64,000 nucleotides of DNA, taken from assembly GCF_001458295.1 (NCBI RefSeq), contig NZ_CYUD01000003.1, forward strand, positions 248,001 through 312,000, given 5' to 3'. Source of the DNA: Ruegeria denitrificans (GTDB taxonomy: Bacteria; Pseudomonadota; Alphaproteobacteria; Rhodobacterales; Rhodobacteraceae). Positions 46,284 through 55,307 of the stretch are shown in pieces (within the stretch, counting starts at the first letter, position 1; the number at the start of each line of letters is the position of its first letter). The position numbers and the translations under genes are program-made. The notes under the pieces were generated by a model that worked only from the letters and a program-made list of their open reading frames with translations, did no database searches and was not told the DNA's origin.

Positions 46284-47494
46284 GCCGGCACCCCGTGCCC
46301 GCGAGGGCGCGATCGGTGCAACAGCAGCACTAGGATGGCAATGTTCAAGCCATTCCACAGGATGCCATTGATGAAGGCCAGTTGGTAATTGCCGGTCGCG
46401 TCGTAGATCCATCCCGACATCCAGCCACCCAAAGCCATGCCCATGATGGTCATCATCATCACGAACCCGACCCGTGCGCCGGCCTCTTGCGGGGGCATGT
46501 ATTCGCGCACGACCAAGGCATAGCTGGGCACGATTCCACCCTGAGCCAGCCCGAACAACAAGCTGATGACGTAAAGCGATACCATCCCGTCATAAGGCAG
46601 GAACAGAAACAGGGCGATGCATTGCAGAACCGAGCCGATCAGCAAGGTCATGATCCCACCCAGCTTGTCTGCGACCAGCCCCGAAATGACCCGGCTGACG
46701 ACACCTCCCAGCAGCATCAGAGACAGCATTTCTGCGCCGACGGCGGGGCCATAGCCAAGCCCGACGCAGTAAGACACGATGTGGACCTGTGGCATCGACA
46801 TGGCCACGCAACAGCCGATCCCGGCCAGACCCAGGATGTATTGTAGGGCACGCGGTGAAATCCCGACGCTACGCGCGTTGATTTGCGCGCTGACGGCGGC
46901 AGTGCTGTGCGCCTCGGCTGGAACCTGACGGCGCAGAAGTAAGGATAGAGGGATAACAACTGTCAGTGTCACGACAGCCAGGGTCAGATAGACCTGTTGC
47001 CAGCCGTCGCGGGCCAGAATTCCGGCCAGCAGAGTGGGCCAGATTGCCCCGGACAGATAGTTGCCACTGGCAACCAGCGCGACGGCAATCCCGCGTCGCC
47101 GCATGAACCAATGGGAAATGTCCGCGATCAAAGGCCCAAAACCTATGGAGGCACCTAAGCCCATCAACAGATGCGCCGCCGAGAGCATCAGCATGTTCGG
47201 GGCCAATGTCGCCAACAGGTAGCTGACTGCGCTTAGCACAGAGGCGCCGATCAGCGCTTTGGTCACGCCCAGTCGATCCATCAATTGCCCCAGCCACATA
47301 TTCCCCAACGCAAAGCCGATCATGGCAAGCGTGTAGGGCATCGACACCTCGGCCCGACCGGCGTTGAACTGTACCTCGATGGCGGGCATCACCACGACCA
47401 CCGCCCACATTCCGGCATTCGCCACCATGGCGATGCCAAGCGTGATCAGAAGGCGAAGCCAGGAATATCGGCTGTCATGGATTGGATGGCCCAT
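46280..47494 (-). CDS. MFS transporter, MCT/OFA-like
   Basis: A 404-aa carrier with 12 helices, split by a central loop near residue 200. The first half has AGRAEVSMPYTLAMIGFALG and SGNYLSGAIWPTLLAG, resembling the monocarboxylate/oxalate-formate branch of the MFS (substrate probably an organic acid). It starts the operon that continues with YceI and the YcaD-like MFS. No regulator is adjacent. Confidence 0.9.
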   Translation of the reverse strand: MGHPIHDSRYSWLRLLITLGIAMVANAGMWAVVVVMPAIEVQFNAGRAEVSMPYTLAMIGFALGNMWLGQLMDRLGVTKALIGASVLSAVSYLLATLAPNMLMLSAAHLLMGLGASIGFGPLIADISHWFMRRRGIAVALVASGNYLSGAIWPTLLAGILARDGWQQVYLTLAVVTLTVVIPLSLLLRRQVPAEAHSTAAVSAQINARSVGISPRALQYILGLAGIGCCVAMSMPQVHIVSYCVGLGYGPAVGAEMLSLMLLGGVVSRVISGLVADKLGGIMTLLIGSVLQCIALFLFLPYDGMVSLYVISLLFGLAQGGIVPSYALVVREYMPPQEAGARVGFVMMMTIMGMALGGWMSGWIYDATGNYQLAFINGILWNGLNIAILVLLLHRSRPRGHGVPA

Positions 47495-47558
47495 GCTGGC
47501 ACGCTAGGGTGGGGGTCTGGCTTTTGCCAGTCACAAGTTTCGTGAACTGCGTGATGTG

Positions 47559-48179
47559 TCACGCCAAAACATCTTCGGTCTCGATCAGGTTCAGATTCAG
47601 CCCGGCGCGCGGTTTGGTCTGGGTGGCCTGCCAACTGACCGGGGGTAGGGCGCGGGCGCGGCGGCGGGTCAGGGTCCAGCGGCGGGCCTCGCCCTGATGG
47701 TTTGCGGCCATGTGCCAGCGGGTTTCGACCCCTTGCGCGCCACCGTCGCCGGGCGTCAGCAGCAATCCCAGCGGCGCCCGTCCCATCGCGCCGCCCTGTT
47801 CGGCGGCCAGATGCATGCGCCGCACCGGCGTCAACCCCGGCGCACCCGGCAGATCGCCGATGATCAGCGGAATGGCCCCGCTGCGCAACGCCTCTTCCAT
47901 GCACCATAGCAGGTCCTCGGCGCGGGTAGGGCAGACGAACAGGAAACGGGCGGGATCGGCAAAGGGCATCATCCCGTCGGGGTTCAGTTGGCCGGGCTCC
48001 CACGCAGGGGAAATCCACAGCACTGGCCCCTGCGCCTGACCGGCCAGCCACATGGCAAAACTGCGCCGGGCGGGGCCGCAGGCCTCGTGCACGCGGGCCA
48101 GTTGCAGGGTGATCTGAGGGTGCAGGGTCAGCCCCGGTGCATCACGCGCGGGTTTATGGCCAAGAAGGTTTGTAGACAT
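47559..48179 (-). CDS. imuA: ImuA-like (RecA-fold) protein, orphan
   Basis: A 206-aa protein of the short ImuA family: PARRSFAMWLAGQAQGPVLW and GAIPLIIGDLPGAPGLTPVRR, then WTLTRRRARALPPVSWQ. ImuA normally works with ImuB and DnaE2 in translesion synthesis during the SOS response. Neither imuB nor dnaE2 is adjacent: upstream is a protease and downstream an MFS gene. The Walker A motif is not evident, as in other short ImuA proteins. The gene is noticeably richer in GC than its neighbours. Confidence 0.75.
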   Translation of the reverse strand: MSTNLLGHKPARDAPGLTLHPQITLQLARVHEACGPARRSFAMWLAGQAQGPVLWISPAWEPGQLNPDGMMPFADPARFLFVCPTRAEDLLWCMEEALRSGAIPLIIGDLPGAPGLTPVRRMHLAAEQGGAMGRAPLGLLLTPGDGGAQGVETRWHMAANHQGEARRWTLTRRRARALPPVSWQATQTKPRAGLNLNLIETEDVLA

Positions 48180-48238
48180 GCCAGCAGTCTAGCATGTTCT
48201 TGCTTTGTTCTCAATCCGGGAATGCCGCCGCGGACCTT

Positions 48239-48820
48239 TTACCGAGACAGTATCAAGCGGCCATCGGTGAATTGGATATTCGAAAAGCGATGCAGGTAAT
48301 CCATGCCCAGCAGTGATTGGCGCAGGTCTCCTTCGTTGACCCAAGCCGCGACGCCGTGGTCAGTGATTGGCCCCAGCTCGAGACTGTCCAACCGGACGGG
48401 CGCGGTGCGCACCTCTCCGTTCGCGGTCGAGGCGCGGCCGAGATAGTTCAGCTGGTCGGGATCAATACCAATGCGTCTGGCATCCTGATCGCTGAGCACG
48501 ATCTGGCTGGCGCCGGTATCGACGAGGAAGGTGATTGGCTCTCCGTTCACCACAACAGGCAGGTAATAGTGACCGTCATAGGCGCGGGGCACTTCGATCG
48601 TTTCGCCGGTGACAGTCATCTGCGGGGCAGGGCCGACGGTTGATCGGATGTCTTCCCACAGTCCAACAACGGCAATGGCACCAACGAAAATAAACACCCA
48701 GGCCATGGCCTGCTGCATGGTTTTGTTCAAAGACTGACGGTTCTGTGAGACGAACCATGCCACCAACGCCGCACCAAGCAGTCCCAAATACGCCAAACGT
48801 GCAATGCTGTCGCCGTCCAT
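48239..48820 (-). CDS. Membrane-anchored retropepsin-like aspartic protease (clan AA)
   Basis: A 193-aa protein with two N-terminal membrane helices (about 8-24 and 38-56) and a C-terminal aspartic protease domain of TIGR02281 type. The active-site motif is LVDTGAS and the flap region reads YYLPVVVNGEPITFLV. The C-terminal end LLGMDYLHRFSNIQFTDGRL is typical of this family, which probably dimerises like retropepsin. The domain lies after the second helix, facing the periplasm. Targets are not known. Confidence 0.93.
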   Translation of the reverse strand: MDGDSIARLAYLGLLGAALVAWFVSQNRQSLNKTMQQAMAWVFIFVGAIAVVGLWEDIRSTVGPAPQMTVTGETIEVPRAYDGHYYLPVVVNGEPITFLVDTGASQIVLSDQDARRIGIDPDQLNYLGRASTANGEVRTAPVRLDSLELGPITDHGVAAWVNEGDLRQSLLGMDYLHRFSNIQFTDGRLILSR

Positions 48821-48861
48821 ACCCTAACCCTTACCACATTCACTTTAAGGTATATGGGGAT

Positions 48862-49485
48862 TTACGACGCAAAACCAAAGGCCTTGAGGCCGTCCAATAT
48901 GAACTGAACTGATAGCGCGGCCAGCAGCATTCCCAGCAGCCGGGTCAACACATTCAGCCCGGTCTTCCCCAGAATGCGCGCGATCAGACCGCCCGACAGG
49001 AAGAAGGTCAGAACCACGGCCATCACTGCCAGCATCACCAGAATAGCTTCGAATATGCCCAGAATGCCCGGATGCTGTCCGGCCAGCAGGATGATCGTTG
49101 CAATCGAGCCCGGTCCGGCCACCAGCGGAATTGCCAGAGGGAACACTGACGGGTCGGGGTGTTCTTCTTCCTCTTCAACCCGGTCTTCGCGTCGTTTGGT
49201 GCGGCGCTCGAACAGCATGTCGAGCGCGGTCAGAAACAGCAGCGCTCCGCCGGCGACTTTGAAGGCCTCCATCGAGATACCGACAAAGCCCAGCACAGCC
49301 TCGCCAAAGGCTGCAAAGGCGATCAGAATCCCCGAAGCCACAGCACAGGTGCGCAGCGCCACCTTGCGGCGTGCGCGGGAATCCATCCCCTGCGTCAGCG
49401 CTACGAAGATCGGAGTGGTGCCAAAGGGATCAATCACCACGAACAAGGTGGTGAAAGCGGTAATGAAAAAGGCCAGATCCATCAT
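48862..49485 (-). CDS. MarC-family membrane protein
   Basis: A 207-aa inner-membrane protein with six helices and the MarC pattern FVVIDPFGTTPIFVALTQG and VFPLAIPLVAGPGSIATII. A Glu/Arg-rich cytoplasmic loop (RRTKRREDRVEEEEEHPDP) lies in the middle. The function of the family is unclear; the old link with multiple antibiotic resistance was not upheld. Its ATG overlaps the stop of the ABC-F gene by four bases. Confidence 0.92.
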   Translation of the reverse strand: MMDLAFFITAFTTLFVVIDPFGTTPIFVALTQGMDSRARRKVALRTCAVASGILIAFAAFGEAVLGFVGISMEAFKVAGGALLFLTALDMLFERRTKRREDRVEEEEEHPDPSVFPLAIPLVAGPGSIATIILLAGQHPGILGIFEAILVMLAVMAVVLTFFLSGGLIARILGKTGLNVLTRLLGMLLAALSVQFILDGLKAFGFAS

Positions 49486-51335
49486 GCGGCACCTTCAGCG
49501 TTTTCAAGACGTTCAGCGGCAGCCACCCAAAGAGATTCTGCCTTTTGCATCGCTTCGACTACCTCGGCGAACTTGCGGTTCCAGGCTTCCAGATCGTTGA
49601 TTTTATCGTCTTCATACAGCGCCGGGTCAGCAAGTTTGGCCGACAGTTTTTCGTGCATATCCGTCAGCTTTTCGATCCGGTCCTCGCATTTGCGCAGGTC
49701 GGCGCGCAGGGCCTGCATTGCATCACGCGAAGGGCGTTTGGGCTTTGCCGCCAGTGGCTTTTCACGTGCCGGTTTGTCACGGGCCTGCAGCATAGTGCGA
49801 TAGGACTCGAGGTCTCCGTCGAAGAGTTTGACCGTTCCGTCCGAGACCAGCCACAACCTGTCGGCAACCAGCGACAGCAGGTGCATATCGTGGCTGACCA
49901 GAACGACGGCACCGGAATAGGCGGTCAGCGCCTCGACCAACGCTTCGCGGCTTTCAATGTCCAGGTGGTTGGTTGGCTCATCGAGGATCAGCATATGCGG
50001 CGCGTCGATAGTGGCGATCAGCAATGACAGACGGGCCTTTTGGCCACCCGACAGACGCCCGACCAGTGTTTCTGCCTGATCCGTATTCATGCCGAAGCCT
50101 GCCAAGCGCGAACGCCATTTACCCGGAGCCTCACCCGGGCGCAGGCGACGCAGGTGGTCGAGTGGCGTTTCGTCCACATGCAGCTCGTCCACCTGATGCT
50201 GTGCGAAATAGCCGATGCGCAGCTTGTTGCTGCGAGTCATTTTGCCTGCCATCAAAGGCAGGCGGTCGGACAGAAGCTTGGACAAGGTTGATTTACCCTG
50301 ACCGTTTTTACCCAACAGCGCGATCCGGTCGTCCTGATCAATGCGCAGGTTCAGGCGGCGCAATACTTCGGTTTCGCCATAGCCCGTCACACCACCTTCG
50401 ATCTGGATGATCGGGGGCGACAGTTCCTCTGGCTCAGGGAATGAAAATGCCCGCAGTGCGGCCTCTTGAGGGGTCGAGACCAGCTGGATGCGTTCGATCA
50501 TCTTCAATCGCGACTGGGCCTGAACGGCTTTGGATGCTTTATAACGAAACCGGTCCACGAAGCTCTGCAGGTGGGCGATACGGGCCTTGGCTTTGGCGTT
50601 TTCCGATTCCGCCTGTGCCAGCCGCTCGGCGCGGCGTTCGGCAAATTTGTCATAAGGCACCGCGTAATAGGTCAGCTTGCGGTCTTCCAAGTGCAGGATC
50701 GACCCAACCGCGCGGTTCAGCAACCCGCGGTCGTGACTGATGATAATCACCGTATGCGGATACTTGGCCAGATAGCTTTCCAGCCACAGCGCGCCTTCAA
50801 GATCCAGATAGTTGGTCGGTTCGTCCAGCAGCAGCAGATCGGGTTGCGAGAACAAAACCGCCGCCAACGCAACGCGCATCCGCCAGCCGCCCGAGAAATC
50901 GGAACAGGGGCGCAGCTGATCCTCGTCATCGAACCCCAGACCTTTGAGGATCGAGGCCGCGCGGGACTCGGCAGACCAGGCGTCGATATCGGCCAGGCGA
51001 GTCTGAATCTCGGCAATGCGAGCGGGATCTTCGGCGCTGTCGGCCTCGGCCATCAGGGCACTGCGCTCGGTATCGGCAGCCAGAACCGTGTCGATCAACG
51101 ACACGTCGGACGAGGGCGCCTCTTGCGCCACGCCCCCAATCCGGGCGCGTTTCGGTAGAACGATATTACCCGATTCCAACGCCAACTCGCCCCGGATCAA
51201 ACGGAACAGAGTGGTTTTGCCGGTGCCGTTGCGCCCAACCAGACCGACCTTGTGGCCATCGGGAATGGTGGCGCTGGCGCCGTCAAACAGAGGGCGGCCT
51301 TCGACCGCATAAGTGATGTCTTCGATCCGTAACAT
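49482..51335 (-). CDS. ABC-F family ATPase (YheS/Uup-like)
   Basis: A 617-aa soluble protein of two ABC domains without membrane parts. Walker A motifs are GRNGTGKTT and GKNGQGKST; signatures are SGGWRMR and SGGQKAR; the two LLLDEPTN/LILDEPTN stretches are intact. The linker (about 245-315, rich in Arg, Lys and Ala) and a C-terminal charged coiled coil (about 535-610) are as in YheS/Uup. Such proteins act on ribosomes. The ATG at 51335 matches MLRIEDITYAVEG; the frame runs on to 51356. Confidence 0.94.
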   Translation of the reverse strand: MLRIEDITYAVEGRPLFDGASATIPDGHKVGLVGRNGTGKTTLFRLIRGELALESGNIVLPKRARIGGVAQEAPSSDVSLIDTVLAADTERSALMAEADSAEDPARIAEIQTRLADIDAWSAESRAASILKGLGFDDEDQLRPCSDFSGGWRMRVALAAVLFSQPDLLLLDEPTNYLDLEGALWLESYLAKYPHTVIIISHDRGLLNRAVGSILHLEDRKLTYYAVPYDKFAERRAERLAQAESENAKAKARIAHLQSFVDRFRYKASKAVQAQSRLKMIERIQLVSTPQEAALRAFSFPEPEELSPPIIQIEGGVTGYGETEVLRRLNLRIDQDDRIALLGKNGQGKSTLSKLLSDRLPLMAGKMTRSNKLRIGYFAQHQVDELHVDETPLDHLRRLRPGEAPGKWRSRLAGFGMNTDQAETLVGRLSGGQKARLSLLIATIDAPHMLILDEPTNHLDIESREALVEALTAYSGAVVLVSHDMHLLSLVADRLWLVSDGTVKLFDGDLESYRTMLQARDKPAREKPLAAKPKRPSRDAMQALRADLRKCEDRIEKLTDMHEKLSAKLADPALYEDDKINDLEAWNRKFAEVVEAMQKAESLWVAAAERLENAEGAA

Positions 51336-51439
51336 GGGCCGCTCATAACAGAGCATTCCGGACGCCGCCAGCGGGTTGGCATGTTCATCGAACGGCCTAT
51401 GTGCTAGCGCTGGTCAGATTGGCTTTTAACGGTTTAAGT

Positions 51440-52642
51440 ATGCGCGCGGCTTCTTCGCCTCCTTCTCTGGTAACATTGGTGTTCGCCACGGCGATTTCCG
51501 TACTGTCGCTGAATATGTTCCTGCCGTCTTTGGCCCGAATGGCCGGAGATTTTCAGGTCGACTACGCGCTGGTGAACCTGTCGGTGGCTGGATACCTGGC
51601 GGTGTCTGCGGTGCTGCAACTGATCATGGGGCCGTTGTCCGACCGGTTCGGCCGAAGGCCTGTTCTACTGATCTGCATAGCGGTCTTTGTTGTCGCCTCA
51701 GTTGGATGTGTCTTGGCCGAGTCGATCTGGACCTTTCTGGGCTTTCGCTTGCTGCAAGCGGCTGTGGTCGCCGGGCCGGTGCTGTCGAACGCCGCGATCC
51801 GGGATATGCACCCGCCGAACGAGGCAGCCAGCAAACTGGGCTATGTTGCGATGGCGATGGCGCTGGCCCCGATGCTAGGGCCGATGTTGGGCGGTGCACT
51901 GGACAGCCTATTCGGTTGGCGCGCAGGTTTTGTGCTGTACTCGGCTCTGGGGGCGGGGATGCTGCTGTTGCTGTGGGTCGATATGGGTGAGACTAATACC
52001 AACCGCTCATCAACCTTCGCGGCGCAGTTACGCGAGTACCCTCATCTTTTTCAGGCCCGCAGGTTTTGGGGTTATTCCTTGTGCGCAGCCTTCTCGATCG
52101 GAGGGTTCTACAGCTTCATCACCGGCGCGCCCCTTGTGGCCGCAGCTTGGTTTGATCTGAGCCCTGCGATGCTGGGTCTGGGGATCGGCATCATCACCGG
52201 TGGCTTCATGGTGGGCAATTTCATCACCGGACGGATCGCCGCCAGAACACCGCTGACAACGATGATTTTGATTGGACGCATCGTTGCGTCCACCGGGCCG
52301 CTTTTGGGTCTGCTGCTATTCCTTTTAGAGCTAGGCTCAGTCTGGGTGTTCTTCGGGTCGGCCATCTTTGTTGGCTTTGGCAACGGGCTGACAAACGCCA
52401 ATGCCTCGGCTGGTTTGATGTCCGTCCGCCCCAAACTGGCTGGCAGTGCCGCGGGCCTGTCAGGCGCGATGATTGTGGCGCTGGGGGCGGTTCTGACCAC
52501 GCTGACGGGGCTGTGGGTCAGCCCTGAAAACGGCCCGTTTCTGGTTCTGGGAATGATGTGGGCTTGCAGCTTTGCCGGATTACTGGCCGTTGTCTATGTA
52601 CGCTGGGTTGACCGTCAGGACCCATTGCCCGAGGCGATCTGA
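51440..52642 (+). CDS. Bcr/CflA-type multidrug MFS pump
   Basis: A 400-aa drug:proton antiporter with 12 helices and the family motifs GPLSDRFGRRPVLL (motif A), FLGFRLLQAAVVAGPVLSNA and the loop RDMHPPNEAASKLGY (motif B/C region). The ATG at 51440 places the first helix normally; the frame begins at 51401 with no better ribosome site. The gene is divergent from the ABC-F gene. The substrate is unknown. Confidence 0.92.
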   Translation: MRAASSPPSLVTLVFATAISVLSLNMFLPSLARMAGDFQVDYALVNLSVAGYLAVSAVLQLIMGPLSDRFGRRPVLLICIAVFVVASVGCVLAESIWTFLGFRLLQAAVVAGPVLSNAAIRDMHPPNEAASKLGYVAMAMALAPMLGPMLGGALDSLFGWRAGFVLYSALGAGMLLLLWVDMGETNTNRSSTFAAQLREYPHLFQARRFWGYSLCAAFSIGGFYSFITGAPLVAAAWFDLSPAMLGLGIGIITGGFMVGNFITGRIAARTPLTTMILIGRIVASTGPLLGLLLFLLELGSVWVFFGSAIFVGFGNGLTNANASAGLMSVRPKLAGSAAGLSGAMIVALGAVLTTLTGLWVSPENGPFLVLGMMWACSFAGLLAVVYVRWVDRQDPLPEAI

Positions 52643-52744
52643 GCCGCAGCGCATCATAGTGCTTTTCATATCAGACAGACCATGCTACCCGGCGCGCGAT
52701 GGATTTCGGCGCGAACCCGCGCCTTATGTTAAGGAGAGGCCGAC

Positions 52745-53167
52745 ATGGCACTGGAACGCACATTCTCGATCATCAAACCCGATGCAACCCGCCGCAACCT
52801 GACTGGCAAGATCAACGCCAAGTTCGAAGAAGCTGGCCTGCGCATCGTCGCGCAAAAACGCATCCACATGACCAAAGCTCAGGCTGGCAAGTTCTATGAC
52901 GTCCACGCCGAGCGTCCTTTCTATGACGAACTGTGCGAATTCATGTCGTCGGAGCCGGTTGTTGTTCAGGTTCTGGAAGGCGAAGGCGCCATTGCAAAGA
53001 ACCGCGAAGTAATGGGCGCAACCAACCCCGCAGACGCGGCCCCCGGCACTATCCGCGCCGAATTCGCTGAATCGGTTGGCGAAAACTCGGTCCACGGTTC
53101 GGACGCCCCTGAGACAGCAGCGATTGAGATCGCGTACTTCTTCTCGGGTATCGAACTGGTCGGCTAA
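52745..53167 (+). CDS. ndk: Nucleoside-diphosphate kinase
   Basis: Moves the gamma-phosphate between NTPs and NDPs. The 140-aa sequence has the conserved start [16 protein letters not shown] and the active site [18 protein letters not shown] with the phospho-His in the N-S-V-H-G-S-D motif. It is a single gene with AAGGAGAGG before the ATG and a terminator behind. Confidence 0.97.
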   Translation: MALERTFSIIKPDATRRNLTGKINAKFEEAGLRIVAQKRIHMTKAQAGKFYDVHAERPFYDELCEFMSSEPVVVQVLEGEGAIAKNREVMGATNPADAAPGTIRAEFAESVGENSVHGSDAPETAAIEIAYFFSGIELVG

Positions 53168-53190
53168 ATCGCCGTCAGATTGGATTCATG

Positions 53191-53221
53191 GGCCGCTCCT
53201 GGTAAAGGGTGCGGCCTTTTT
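53191..53221 (+). terminator. Rho-independent terminator after ndk
   Basis: Stem GGCCGC (53191-53196) with GCGGCC (53211-53216), extended inward by weaker pairs, followed by TTTTT. It begins 23 bases after the ndk stop and touches the convergent TfoX-like gene's stop. Confidence 0.85.
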
Positions 53222-53568
53222 CATACTGGTTTCAAATCGTCCGGTGACACCCGTACGCCGATGGCATCCAGATCCGAAATCATCTGGGTTTCAGGCATCG
53301 CAGTGACACTGGCTTTGATCGCATCGAACCGTTGCCGCAAAGCCTTTTTTTCGTCGCCTTTGCAATCATTCCACGGACGGCCCTGCAACCCCATGACCAA
53401 CACATAGTAGCCAATGAAATGTGGCCGGGTTCCGGCCCGTAATACCCGGGCATAAGCCTCATCCGGCCCCATATCGCGCAACTGCTGGGCAGAGCGGATA
53501 CCGACACGCGCGCAGGCTTTCTCGAACGCCGGGCCAAGGTTGCGGATTGAGGAGATGGGGTCAGACAT
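53221..53568 (-). CDS. TfoX C-terminal domain protein
   Basis: A 115-aa protein with the helix-hairpin-helix-like TfoX C-terminal domain: SSIRNLGPAFEKACARVGIR and SAQQLRDMGPDEAYARVLRA. The N-terminal half of TfoX/Sxy is missing, as in most alphaproteobacterial members. It extends beyond the domain by a Lys/Arg-rich tail. In gammaproteobacteria TfoX regulates competence; a role here is not shown. It is convergent with ndk. Confidence 0.87.
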   Translation of the reverse strand: MSDPISSIRNLGPAFEKACARVGIRSAQQLRDMGPDEAYARVLRAGTRPHFIGYYVLVMGLQGRPWNDCKGDEKKALRQRFDAIKASVTAMPETQMISDLDAIGVRVSPDDLKPV

Positions 53569-53620
53569 GCGTCCCTTTTAGCTGGGTGTTTTGAGGCTGT
53601 CGACCTGATGTGCGGTTCCT

Positions 53621-53649
53621 TTGACATCAAGCTTGCCAGACGGAATAGT
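53621..53649 (+). promoter_or_regulatory. Promoter of the CHAD-ParA-CYTH operon
   Basis: A perfect -35 TTGACA (53621-53626), a 17-base spacer and a -10 AATAGT (53644-53649), four of six bases matching. Transcription would start near 53656, ahead of the 35-codon gene at 53680 and after the in-frame ATG at 53650. Confidence 0.62.
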
Positions 53650-53679
53650 ATGCGATTTCATGCTGTCATGAGGGTGTCG

Positions 53680-53787
53680 ATGTTCAAGATCAGGGAGGCC
53701 GCAGAGAAACACGGCAAGAACACACCCCTGTGGTTGGATGGCAGTGCGTTGCCGAGCCTTGATGCGTTGAACATGGATTGCGTGTGA
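53680..53787 (+). CDS. Small 35-aa protein leading the CHAD-ParA-CYTH operon
   Basis: A 35-codon gene just after a good promoter. The ATG at 53680 has GAGGG at 5 bases; ATG codons at 53650 and 53668 are in frame but less well placed. The product begins MFKIREAAEKHGKNTPLWLD and ends NMDCV. It has an amphipathic, charged first helix and no membrane segment. Its stop overlaps the CHAD start (TGATG), and the CHAD gene has no ribosome site of its own, so this gene may be needed for CHAD translation. I do not recognise it; it could be a leader peptide, an adaptor for ParA or the remnant of a longer protein. Confidence 0.5.
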   Translation: MFKIREAAEKHGKNTPLWLDGSALPSLDALNMDCV

Positions 53788-55304
53788 TGGGGCGAAAACC
53801 GCGGTTCTTCGCCCTTCCAGGCAATTTCGATCAGGATAAATTCTCAGGCATGCTCAAGGGTTTCACGGTAGCGTTTGAATCGTCAACGGCTGCCCGATCC
53901 TTTGATCTGTTGGATTGCCACGATCAGACCCTGCGGGCCAAAGGGCGATTGTTGATCGAATCAGAGCGCACCTTACAGTTGCTGAAAAGCGACGGCAGCG
54001 TTCTGGTTCAGGACGGCAGTGGCACAGGTCAGTTCGTACAGGACCTGCCGGATGGGCCCGTCCGCGCAGGGTTGAAAAGTTTCCCCAAGCTGCGCGCGTT
54101 GATGCCTGTCGGCTCTGGCACTGTCAAAGCCAAAAACTTTGCCGTTCTGGATGACCTGCAAAAGACGCAGGTGCGGGGTAGTGTCCTGTCTTTGTCCACA
54201 GGTCATGGGAAGGTGACGTTTCTGACCGTTCAATCCATGCGTGGATATAAACGTGCCTTTCTGGACGTTTGTTCGGCGCTAGAGTGCATGGCTGGCGGGG
54301 CGTCGGAAAAAGAAGAACTATTTCAGCGCCTTCTTCCCGACACTATACCCTATGTCGCCAAGCCCGAAATCAAGTTGGGCAAACAGCAACCCTCAATCGA
54401 AGTGGCGGTTGAAATCGTCCGTACATACCTTGAGGTCGCTCGGCAGAACGAGGCGGGGATTGTCGCGGATATCGATACGGAATTTCTGCACGATTATCGC
54501 GTGTCTCTTAGGCGTGTGCGGTCTGTCTTGAGCTTGTTCAAAGGCGTGTTTTCCACGGAGCAAACAACCGCGTTGAAACACGAATTCTCGAACTTAATGG
54601 CCTTGACGGGACGGATGCGGGATTTGGATGTCTATCTTTTGGAAAAAGATATTTACTTCAATCTGATACCGGCAAATCTTCATCATGGAGTTAATGCCAT
54701 GTTCGCGCAGTTTGCAAAAGAACGTAACCGGGAACTGACGACGCTGAACCGGCGTTTTCGCAGTGCGGCTTATGACAGGCAGATGACCCAGCTGGTGCGA
54801 CTGTTTGCTGACACCAAGGGGCTGGAAACCGGATCCAACGCAGATCGCGGTGCCTATGACTATGCCTGTGCGTTGATCTGGAAACGCTACCGCAAAGTGT
54901 GCAAACGGGCGCGTGGTATTACTCCGAAAACGCCGGACGAAGCCGTGCACGAGCTGCGGATAGACTGCAAAAAGCTACGCTACTTGATGGAGTTCTTTGC
55001 CCCTTTATTCGATAAGGGCGAATTCAAGTCGATCATCAAGCCATTGAAAATTATGCAAGAAAGTCTTGGACTGTTTAACGATTATTCAGTCCAACAAGAG
55101 GCACTGCTTGAGTTCGTTGCCACCCAAAGCGATGCTCAAAACCGGACAAACGCGCAGCTTGCCATGGCCGTTGGAGGGCTGATCGCCGTGCTCGATCAGC
55201 GTCAAAAGACTGAACGCGACCGTGTGATCGCAAATTTCCAGCATTTTGACAGTTCGAAAATCCAGACCCTGTTCCGCACTCTGTTTCGCCATAAGGAGAA
55301 TTGA
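53787..55304 (+). CDS. CHAD-domain protein with degenerate CYTH-like N-terminus
   Basis: A 505-aa cytoplasmic protein. The C-terminal two thirds (about 205-500) form a CHAD domain, two four-helix bundles with conserved basic faces: H235-DYRVSLRRVRS and H388-ELRIDCKKLRY. CHAD domains bind inorganic polyphosphate and target proteins to polyphosphate granules. Residues 1-200 look like a CYTH tunnel fold (DQTLRAKGRLLIES, TLQLLKSDG, SFPKLRALMPV) but lack the ExExK metal motif, so they are probably inactive. The ATG at 53787 is coupled to the small gene before it; GTG and TTG codons just upstream are also in frame. ParA follows after three bases. Confidence 0.88.
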   Translation: MGRKPRFFALPGNFDQDKFSGMLKGFTVAFESSTAARSFDLLDCHDQTLRAKGRLLIESERTLQLLKSDGSVLVQDGSGTGQFVQDLPDGPVRAGLKSFPKLRALMPVGSGTVKAKNFAVLDDLQKTQVRGSVLSLSTGHGKVTFLTVQSMRGYKRAFLDVCSALECMAGGASEKEELFQRLLPDTIPYVAKPEIKLGKQQPSIEVAVEIVRTYLEVARQNEAGIVADIDTEFLHDYRVSLRRVRSVLSLFKGVFSTEQTTALKHEFSNLMALTGRMRDLDVYLLEKDIYFNLIPANLHHGVNAMFAQFAKERNRELTTLNRRFRSAAYDRQMTQLVRLFADTKGLETGSNADRGAYDYACALIWKRYRKVCKRARGITPKTPDEAVHELRIDCKKLRYLMEFFAPLFDKGEFKSIIKPLKIMQESLGLFNDYSVQQEALLEFVATQSDAQNRTNAQLAMAVGGLIAVLDQRQKTERDRVIANFQHFDSSKIQTLFRTLFRHKEN

Positions 55305-55307
55305 CGC

